The notes under the pieces: model-generated | Told to the model about the DNA's origin: nothing | What the model saw: the letters and a program-made list of their open reading frames with translations, nothing else | The model's database searches: none | Position numbers and translations under genes: made by a program | In this document: positions 56,606 through 64,000 of the stretch, in pieces | How positions within the stretch are numbered: the first letter of the stretch is position 1 | Layout of the letters: the number at the start of each line of letters is the position of its first letter | Assembly: GCA_014898425.1 (NCBI GenBank) | Contig: RCSZ01000014.1 | Span: forward strand, 1-64,000 | Reading direction: 5' to 3' | DNA: 64,000 nucleotides | Source: Botryotinia globosa | Lineage: Eukaryota > Ascomycota > Leotiomycetes > Helotiales > Sclerotiniaceae

Positions 56606-56889
56606 CTACATAATTATACATCCACAACACGAACCTTCTCCTAATTTTACTGGCGCTTTTTGCTAGAGGGAAGGAAGAAAGTTAGTGGATTGGATTGGAT
56701 TGGATATCTATATTTAAATGTGTATATATATGTATGTATGTATTGAGCTGAGTGGGTATGGAGAGAACTTACAGGTGCAGGCGGGCGGTCCAAAAATCTT
56801 GGTGCTGGTATCTCAATGGGTCCATTCATGCTTTCGGTGAACTTGCTGGTATAGGGTGCCTTCTTCTGAGGCCTGTTCTGGGGTGGCAT
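56606..56889 (-). CDS. 57-residue CaaX-box protein (ends CIIM)
   Basis: Two exons: 56889-56773 (39 codons) and 56662-56606. The intron is GTAAGT...CTAAC...CTAG, phase 0. The first exon is Pro/Lys-rich and disordered (MPPQNRPQKKAPYTSKF... RFLDRPPAP). The second encodes QKAPVKLGEGSCCGCIIM and stop. The last four residues CIIM are a CaaX box, with Met favouring farnesyltransferase. Two further cysteines just before could be palmitoylated, so the product should be membrane-anchored. It shares gene structure and promoter elements with the three genes to its right. It is longer than typical a-factor-like pheromone precursors and no homologue is recognised. The splice model is read from sequence only. 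Confidence 0.6.
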
Positions 56890-58142
56890 GTTGTTGTGCA
56901 GTAAAATCCTAGTGGGACGCTGACTGTGTGAGTTGTGAGGGGTGAGTTTGATAATGTGGTTTGATGGGAGTTGGTGAATGATTTTGAGTGCTTGAGTGGG
57001 TTATCTGTGATTGGAAAGTGTAAAATACTTTGATATTTGTCAAGTTTAACGGCTTGAATGTACTGTTTAATCCAGAATGTGGTGCTCTGAGTTGGGGATA
57101 ATTCTCTAAGCTCTTGAGCCGTGGAATTATGTATTCGTTATTACTCATGGAGTTGATATGAGTCTTGGGGTTTGGTGGGTGTAGAGTCATAGTTGGGGGT
57201 GGTAGCTATGAGTGTTGATGGATGATTGATGGGGGTGACTGGGGAAGTGACTGGTCAGATGGACTGGTGAAAACGACTGTCCATGATATGGCTTCACGGG
57301 TTTATATAGAAGAGGATGGAGTTCTAAATGGAAGATATTGTTGTATTGGTGCTATAGAAGTCTATGAAAAGGTAACGAGTCCATCCAACTGTTGATTCTT
57401 AGACCTAGTGGCCCGGTCAATTAATACGAAGCATACTTAGAAGCTATGCTATCGATCTATACTACGGCATATTTGCAGGATTCACTAGATTTTTGTCAAG
57501 AGTTGGCACTATTTTTGGCTTCATTGCACACTCAAAATTGGTAAATATAGTATGCGAAGGGTCAAGTAGGAGAATCTGAAGCGAGTTGCTTCATTCTAGA
57601 AGATGTCATCAATAAACGTTGATGAATTTGTGTGTAAACAGTTTCGCATCTGGCTACAGACTATTACGCTTTGGCTCTTTAAAAGAGATTGAGGATAAAG
57701 GCGGATTGTGAGATCAAGAAGAATTTATTTTGTTTAGAAGTTATGAGCCTTCCTGATCAATCATACTTTTATAAATGAGTTCCCATGTTACAAGCTCTGG
57801 AGTAAAGGAAGAAAATGATTGCGAGACTGACTGTGCGAGACACATTTGAATTTCCTTCCAATCAGATTGAGATCATCACGAAGGGATGCATTGATCGCAT
57901 AGAAATTCATTTAAACAACGATTGCTTATTGTACAGGTCATTCATATCCAAAATATTGACGCTCAAGTCTAGTAACATTGGCAATTCAATATGCAAACAC
58001 TCCTCAAAGTAGAGAAATAGGGAGTCTCAAAAAGATTCCAGTGGTACCTAACCTCACTCAACCCTACCCGCAAGATTACTAATAGGAACGCAATGTTAAG
58101 TAGAGTCGGATAGTTACAAGCAAATGGCTTCCATTATAATAC
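56890..58142. other. Intergenic, promoter of the 56889 gene
   Basis: Contains the conserved promoter elements described separately and, near 57300, GGTTTATATAGAAGAGGATGG. This resembles 60520-60538 (TTTTTTATAGAAGAGGCTCC), another trace of duplication. No other gene is recognised. Confidence 0.45.
57156..57254 (-). promoter_or_regulatory. Shared promoter module, gene 56889
   Basis: GTGACTGGGGAAGTGACTGG at 57235-57254 and, 79 bases closer to the gene, ATATGAGTC at 57156-57164. Both correspond to elements found upstream of the genes at 59901, 61001 and 62188. No clear TATA box here. Confidence 0.45.
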
Positions 58143-59901
58143 CTATCTCTTCCACCAAGGACGTTTCTTCTCCCTATTCTTTCCCTATTTAAAAAGTTAG
58201 CAAGCTTTAAATCTGATGAAAAATTGAGTATGATAATTTACTTACACAAGATCGTACAGGCGGACTCTGCTTAACTTTGTCTGAAAGTGCTTGCGGTGAT
58301 TTCAGAGGAGGCCTTCTTGGTCTCTTGAGGGTGTTTGGAGGAGGTCTTTCTTCAAAGTGGACAGTTCTTTGGGGTGGTTTTAGAGTGAGTGGTGCTGGGG
58401 GTCTGTGAGATCTTGATGATGATGATGATGACGGTTGATGTGATATCGGAAATCGCTCTAGGAATCCTGTTTCTAACCGGACGTTGTTGTCTGACGGCCT
58501 AGGAATATTTTGTGCTCGAGGTCTGGAAGATTTTGCTGATGGCAGGAGATGCTTTTCAATTTGACGATCATGCAAATCTAGTCTGTCATATTGATCTGCA
58601 TAAATCTTGAGGTCCAGGTTCTGGTGTGCTTGGAATCGCTCAAGTGGCGGAAATCTTTTTTCAAACTGACTGATGTGGTTTTCTGATAATTTGGGAGTAA
58701 TTGGGATTTCAGGTTCTTGAGATCTTGCTAATGACGGGCTGTGCCTTTTAATCCGACGATCATGCGCATCTAGTCCGTCATATTGATCTGCATATATTTC
58801 GAAGCATAGATTTTGTTGTGCGTGGGGTCGCTCAACTGGCGAATGTATCCTGCTGCATCCAGGTCTTGAACGGGAAGGTTCCGAAAATTGCATCGAGGAT
58901 CTTCGCGATGGTATATCATGAATTACGCCTGCGATAGAGTTATGTCTTTGAATTCCGCTTGCTGTTACTGTTTGTGGTCGAGCATGCTTGATTTCCTTGA
59001 GAGTTTGTTGTAACTTCTCAAGTTCTTTGCTTGGTCGGAGGTGCTCAAAATCGGAGAATTCCCTCTTTAGCTCTTTCATATTCATTCTTGAAAGGGTTCG
59101 GGGTGGCTCTAATTGGGAACTGTTTTGCGAGGAAGATGATTTTGCTCGCGAATGCGGCCTGTGTGGATTTTCTCGGAGTGAAATATTCGCTGTCTGTGGT
59201 AGGATGAATTTGGGGCTCTTAGAAATTTCCACTTTTGTATTCTCGTCGAGATTGTACTGACGTTTTTGCAATGGCTTTCTTGGTATTTTAAACGTGTTTG
59301 CAACAAGTGGGTATCCGTAAGTCTTGCGCGTTTCTGGGGATATATTATCATAGTAATCTGCTTGCTCTTTTGAAAAAGTCAAGGCTGGTGGTGGCGTTGA
59401 TGGGTCTTGAGAATCTTGTGTCTCTGAGTACGACTGTTGAACTTCTTTTGATAGCCTAATAGGAGGAAGCTCACTACTCCTGGTCGGATCCGCTTGGGGA
59501 GACTCAGAGTAACCACCACTTCCTATATGTGTAAACCCCTCAGGTTTTTTCTCTGATGGCCCAGAAGTCTGGGATCCTTTCGTTTGTGAAGACGTTTTTT
59601 TCGACTCAGCGATGGACTCTGAGTCAGGATCAGTGACATCATATCGCCAACCTTCAATGTGCTCTGCCTGTGGCCTATAGGAGTACTCGGCTCGTGAATG
59701 CTTCTTTCTCTTTGAGTGAGGACCAGTAGATTCACGTTGCCAAGTTTCTGTGGGATTTCTCTGGGGCTTGGAGGACTTTTCCCGATTACCCTCAGGTAGT
59801 AGAAAGTGTAGTTTGGAGTGCAGCCACGATTGTTTGTTCGCCACAACATTTGGAGTTGACTTATTCGCCAGCTTGGACTTTTGAATTGAATTGAGCGGCA
59901 T
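58143..59901 (-). CDS. 565-residue disordered orphan protein with an internal repeat, same gene design as the CaaX genes
   Basis: Exon 1 59901-58246, intron of 61 bases (GTAAGT...GCTAAC...ATAG, phase 0), exon 2 58184-58143. I chose the ATG at 59901 (MPLNSIQKSKLANK); the frame is open 91 codons further upstream but that is probably leader. The protein is Ser/Pro/Arg-rich and mostly disordered. Two copies of a ~60-residue unit are visible near residues 355-395 and 419-460, each with QNL...IYADQYDxLDxHDRxI. The short last exon gives GKNREKKRPWWKR: a polybasic/Trp tail, not a CaaX box. An internal Cys ends exon 1 (PPVRSC). It shares promoter elements with its neighbours. No family is recognised. 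Confidence 0.55.
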
Positions 59902-60717
59902 GGCGTGAAAAAAACAAGTAGTGGGAAGGAAGAGGCGAAAGATCAGGGGTAATGCAAGTATGTGGATCTTGCGAAGTATATCTAGTAAGACAGGTGTATC
60001 TGAAGATACCGATGCTCGTAGAAACTTTGAAATTATTTTTGAACTTGATTGTTGTATGAAATGTGAGAAAGTTCCCCAACCGATGGAGATAGAAGCTATA
60101 AATATATCCATAGGTAAGGACAATGAATGTTTAGCTTTTGTGGTTGTGTAGTCATAATATGCCCTGTAAGGCAAGAAATAATGTCGCTTATGACTCCTGA
60201 GATTATGGCAATGTATAAATTACCCTATGAGTGAGCGGTTGAATAACTGAAGCGTTCTTGACATGATGTGCATATGAATCACGTATCACATGGGACTGAA
60301 AAGTCATAAGTACTATCCTTATGAGTCCTAGAGTAGTCGGAAGAAATGACTGGGAAGAATGACTCGGGCTGCTGGAAATTGAGAAAGAATGAGTTATACA
60401 ATGAAAGGATAGGATAGTTGTGGCTTATAGTTCTCAAGTCTTAAAAATAGTCTCATCAATGCTTGAGAGCGGAACTCACATCCACACTTTAGATTCAAGG
60501 AGATCAGTCTGGGGGGGTTTTTTATAGAAGAGGCTCCTGAAGAGATGCGAACAGCAACGATTGTGTATTTTACAGTCAGTCTATATCCTAAACCCACATG
60601 GCAAAGTACCACAACAATAGGTAAACCTCAAAATTCCCATGAAAAGCCATATCCTCTTAGGAAGACACAACATCGATACGATGCCCAAACAGCCATACGC
60701 AGAACTCCGTCTTCAGC
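59902..60717. other. Intergenic between the 59901 and 61001 genes
   Basis: Holds the promoter of the minus-strand gene at 59901. Open frames are short and not protein-like. Confidence 0.45.
60213..60364 (-). promoter_or_regulatory. Shared promoter module, gene 59901
   Basis: ATGACTGGGAAGAATGACT (60346-60364), then ATATGAATCA (60272-60281), then a TATA-like TATAAATT (about 60213). The order and spacing resemble those at the other three genes. Confidence 0.5.
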
Positions 60718-61001
60718 CTACATTACCGAACAGCATCCACTTTCTTTCTACCAAAAAGTTAGTGTACTTATTCTGTATGGAGGAATAAAATGTTTATTAC
60801 CTTTTCAAAATCTTTTTCAAGAATGCGACCTTTGAAACCTGCTTTTTCCTCCATGTTTTCGAAGGTGGCTTGACTTGGATCGTATTTCTTCTTTTCGACG
60901 GACTGTCCATGTGCTGAAATACGGGGTCGCTGGGCGTTTTTGTGCTTGATATTGGGACCTACATAATTGGAGATGTCGACGACTTGAGGATTCAACGTCA
61001 T
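60718..61001 (-). CDS. 76-residue CaaX-box protein (ends CSVM)
   Basis: Exon 1 61001-60801 (67 codons), a 53-base intron (GTAATA...CACTAAC...GGTAG, phase 0) and exon 2 60747-60718 (nine codons and stop). The last exon reads KESGCCSVM, giving a CSVM CaaX box with one extra Cys before it. Exon 1 is charged and mostly polar (NAQRPRISAHGQSVEKKKYD, ATFENMEEKAGFKGRILEKD). Without the splice the frame runs into a stop shortly after the donor and the CaaX box is lost. The intron end (CACTAA..TTTTTGGTAG then AAA) is almost identical to that of the 62188 gene, so the two are likely paralogues. The product should be farnesylated and membrane-associated. Function unknown. Confidence 0.6.
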
Positions 61002-61261
61002 ACTCGCTCTTAGAGTTGATGTAATTTCTGGATTTTGAGACCTCGGGGACTGGATCGTGGATTGGAAAATAAGAATTGGGCAATGACGATGCGAAATCTT
61101 GTGGTTGATTTGAAGTGCTTCAAGCGAATAAAGTGTTTGAGCCAGATATATGAGAGTACTAATACTGATCAACGTATGCAGGAGTCGACTCAGAAGGGTG
61201 AATGGAATCTGAGTGGATGTTCTGCTTTGGTCTCTTGGACACATCTGCAGCAGAAGTGGGA

Positions 61262-61380
61262 CTATTTATATTGAGATCTATATTGCCATGAGTCGCATTA
61301 GGGCTTCCTGATATGAATCATAGATACGATTACTATTATTTTTATGAGTAACAAGAGAAAATGACTGGAAATAATGACTG
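61262..61380 (-). promoter_or_regulatory. Shared promoter module, gene 61001
   Basis: ATGACTGGAAATAATGACT (61360-61378), ATATGAATCA (61311-61320), TATA-like CTATTTATA (about 61262-61270). Same order as for the neighbours. Confidence 0.5.
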
Positions 61381-61635
61381 TTCAGGATACTGCTTTTGCA
61401 TGAGAGATGAAAGGGTAATAAGAGTCTTGAGGAGGCATGGAAGCTATCGATATCAATCAATAAGCAGTAAAACGATCCATTTGAGCTTCTCGGGTTATTC
61501 TAAAGCAGCGATTACATATTATACAGTACGAAAGCATTCAAAACTCCAGTGATATCAACACCTCGCTACACTTCTGAGCAAGAAGCTGAATGAAAAACAA
61601 CAATGAACTATGCTCATGACACTATTTCCAGCACT

Positions 61636-62188
61636 CTACATCACCACGCAGCAGCCTCCCTCTTCACTACTAGGTTTCTACCAAAACGATTAGTGCTATT
61701 TTTATATATACGAAAAGAATAAATAGATTTTGCTGTACCTTCTGAGGTGTCGGTCTAGAAACAGATGGCTTGGGTTGAGCCCATACTGGCGGTCCCAAAC
61801 CTCTTGCCGCTCTTCGATTGTCTCGAACATAATGATGCGATTTGTTCCGCACATTAGGTATGTCATACACAGGGTTTTGTCCATATGTCGAAATAATGCT
61901 GACTGTTGGAGATGGCGGCGGTGCTGGCTTTGATCCTTGTCGTTGCTGTTCTTGCATTCTTTGTGCGCGGTAATATTCGTCAGCACTGGGAGTTTCATCT
62001 CTGATATACTGATGCCGAAACATAGTTGAGTCGATAGGAGGTGGCTTTGGCACGTAATTCGAGGCCACCCGGTGCGAAGGGAACCAATTTTCCTCGTAGC
62101 ATTGAGGGAAAGAAAAGGCGGGGTCTCGTTCTACTCGCTTCAAGGCACCTTGAGCGTCCCAGCCACTCCTGAGTTTTGAAGATGTCAT
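61636..62188 (-). CDS. 163-residue CaaX-box protein (ends CVVM)
   Basis: Exon 1 62188-61739 (150 codons), a 61-base intron (GTACAG...CACTAAT...GGTAG, phase 0) and exon 2 61677-61636. The last exon reads KPSSEEGGCCVVM and stop. CVVM is a CaaX box of the kind found on fungal a-factor-like pheromone precursors, and the preceding Cys may be palmitoylated. Exon 1 is Pro/Arg/Tyr-rich and disordered, with no membrane segment (FPQCYEENWFPSHRVASNYV, DEYYRAQRMQEQQRQG, AARGLGPPVWAQPKP). At 163 residues it is much longer than known pheromone precursors, and no pheromone-like repeat is visible. It is better described as a prenylated orphan protein. Shares promoter elements and final intron with the neighbours. 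Confidence 0.6.
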
Positions 62189-62401
62189 TTTCTTTAAATT
62201 TGAAACTTCATGGATTGGTTGTCAAGAATCGGAATGAAGACTATGAGGTAAATGGTAACAATTGTGTGAGTTTAGCGCCTAGTTTGAAGTGCTCTGATCA
62301 ACGTAATGTGGAAGTTGGTAAATGTATGTCTGCTTGATGAGTTTGAATGTTTTGCTGTGGAATTTGTGCTTCTTGATTTGTTCCCGAGAAGATTGAAATA
62401 C

Positions 62402-62524
62402 ATTTATATACACTCCTTCATTGCGGGATATGAATCAAATCAGTTACGGCTATGATATCCACAGTCATACAAACAGGTCCTCAAGACATTGTAGTCATGC
62501 AAAAGGACTGGGGGAAATGACCAG
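62402..62524 (-). promoter_or_regulatory. Shared promoter module, gene 62188
   Basis: GGACTGGGGGAAATGACCAG (62505-62524), ATATGAATCA (62428-62437), TATA-like TTTATATA (about 62403-62410). Same order as at the other three genes; the TGAC motif is the most divergent copy. Confidence 0.5.
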
Positions 62525-63758
62525 TTCGTTTGTTCATCCCACTCACAGTTTGGCGCCGTAGCAAACCAGTCAAAATTTGTAATGAACAGTACGAGAATAT
62601 GAGACCATTCATACTATAAAGACCGTTGACTATGCTAAGCTCCCGAGGAGAAGAAGAAACGGTTATTCCCAAGAAATGCAGTAGAACCGGCAACTTCACC
62701 GATATCAATACCGTCGTCTCATGGAGATATATCCTTGGAAAACTGATATATATATCATCAACTTCATGCCCAAAATGCCACATTTACTGATACATGTGTC
62801 GTGCCACTTGAGCCATACCTTTCATCACCACAGAACAACCCTTTCTTTCAAGAAAGAACTAGCTTCTTTTCACACTTATCAAATCAAAAATATAAGGAAA
62901 ATTAATAAAACATTCCCTACGTTTCAACTCAAAAAAACGGTGGCAATTTTTGTCCGTGATGGCCCGTACTTCAGTAAAGACGATCTTTCCTCGATTTAAG
63001 ACTAATCTTTCTTCTTTTTGAGAAATCAGAGATTTTTCGCATGGAATTACCCTGTGAGAGTGGCATGATAAATGATTCTTTGGTTAATCTCTGATGAGAG
63101 AGCAAAGGCGATGAGGTGGATATTAATGCATAAGATTCAGATATCTTTGCTAAGTCCGATTTGACGTGTGCAAAAAGAACCACTGTCAATAAGCATCTGC
63201 AGCCGCAGCAAACCAATATGTTAGTTTGAGATTCAAACAACGCGCTTTGAAATCGTGACTCGCATTCTCGAGTGATTTTAGATACCTACTGATACGAAGA
63301 TATGGATGGTACATGTGGCAATTAAATGAGTCGTATCGATGTTCGTGGAAGAGTTATGAGGAATGAGTGAAGCAATAAGTGAATTTCAAAAATGAGCTGT
63401 CATTAGGAGTCACAATACAGGATAAAAGAATTTGTAGCCTTCAATAGCTAGTTCCTGTTATATTGATAAAAATGTATTAAATCTCCGATTTCTGTGCCAT
63501 GAGAAGAGCGTGCCTTGCGATTTTCTTGAATTCCCCCCCGAATTCCCGCCCTTGAAATACATATTTTACAAAGCGCCTCATAAATTCTCTTCCGTAGTCC
63601 GCGCCGGGTCACTATCGGTATATCTTTGCAGTTCACTTCTACCTGCTGTCCTATGCACCGACCCTGCCCATTAACAGTTTTGCCATTGGGATCATTGCCC
63701 TTTCTCGCAACAACAACCATATTCCAATCTCGTCAACCTCTTTATTGCACAGCTCCAC
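62525..63758. other. Intergenic
   Basis: No gene recognised. Short frames (for example 62971-63240 minus, with VCCGCRCLL) lack support, and no further CaaX-type last exon was found. Confidence 0.4.
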
Positions 63759-63998
63759 CTAGAAATACCAATTTCCTTCCAAATCTGTATTCAACAAACT
63801 GTCAAAAAACATTGTATTATCCACTTGTAAATTCGACCAATCATCAATTTGTTGTTCCGGCTCCAATGGTGGGAACTGACTACTCTTAAAGGAAACAATA
63901 GGTTGGGCAGCAGCCCATGGGCAATTGAGTGAACTGTCGAATTCATTCTGCACTGGTTGCGAGTCTCCAGGGGTCATATCTTGCACAAGAGACGGAGT
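63759..63998 (-). CDS. C-terminus of a probable fungal transcription factor
   Basis: The frame is open from the right edge to a stop at 63759-63761, giving the last ~79 residues of a gene that begins outside. The end (QIDDWSNLQVDNTMFFDSLLNTDLEGNWYF) has the W-x-N/D...FFDSLL..D.EGNW.F look typical of fungal Zn(II)2Cys6 activator C-termini. The DNA-binding domain would be outside the window, so the call is tentative. Confidence 0.4.
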   Translation of the reverse strand, partial: TPSLVQDMTPGDSQPVQNEFDSSLNCPWAAAQPIVSFKSSQFPPLEPEQQIDDWSNLQVDNTMFFDSLLNTDLEGNWYF

Positions 63999-64000
63999 CG

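Noticed and set aside
61636..62188. Mating pheromone (a-factor-like) precursor because of the CVVM end
   Set aside because: The protein is 163 residues, with no pheromone-like core; the same design occurs in unrelated-looking neighbours. Kept as a prenylated orphan instead.

Overview
The window looks like nuclear DNA of a filamentous ascomycete (Pezizomycotina). Genes carry short introns with GTATGT/GTAAGT-type donors and CTAAC/CTAAT branch points. There is a WetA conidiation regulator, a DUF3433 membrane protein, and repeats degraded to extreme AT richness with C-to-T/G-to-A changes typical of repeat-induced point mutation (RIP). The overall style fits Leotiomycetes (Sclerotiniaceae-like), but that placement is inference.

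Layout. 0-8.5 kb: the end of a probable acyl-CoA thioesterase, an AA5 copper-radical oxidase, a 'heme-binding/peroxidase-like' family protein and a secreted SMP-30/lactonase-like protein whose start codon is missing. 9-11 kb: AT-rich DNA with a MITE, a solo-LTR-like insertion inside it, and a foldback palindrome. 11-21 kb: a DUF3433 membrane protein, WetA, a small coiled-coil protein and the mitochondrial SDH assembly factor (SDHAF2/Sdh5). 22.6-26.5 kb: a tandem family of three Cys-rich 'MC...CPxC' proteins, the middle copy decayed, with a mariner-like MITE between copies 1 and 2. 30.7-31 kb: a 42-bp minisatellite. 33.4-34.8 kb: a Ser/Thr-rich single-pass membrane protein. 36.3-46.1 kb: a nested set of mobile elements in which a 7.8-kb Ty3/Gypsy chromovirus (identical-length 275-bp LTRs, 5-bp target duplication) sits in a TA-flanked terminal-inverted-repeat element. 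A second copy of that element at 23.7 kb provides the empty site. 46.4-49.3 kb: two more MITEs and long microsatellites. 50.2-52.2 kb: S-(hydroxymethyl)glutathione dehydrogenase, six exons. 54.4-56.5 kb: two further transposon relics.

56.6-62.2 kb, minus strand: four genes with the same design, one long low-complexity exon, a 53-110 bp intron and a tiny last exon. In three of them the last exon supplies a CaaX prenylation box (CIIM, CSVM, CVVM) preceded by more cysteines. All four have the same promoter elements in the same order (paired TGACTGG-type motif, then ATATGAATCA-like box, usually then TATA). I found no described system matching this from memory; it is the best candidate for an undescribed, co-regulated family. 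The window closes with the C-terminus of a probable fungal transcription factor.

The housekeeping genes (SDHAF2, glutathione-dependent formaldehyde dehydrogenase, thioesterase) do not form a pathway with one another. The local themes are tandem duplication of orphan families beside RIP-degraded transposon blocks.
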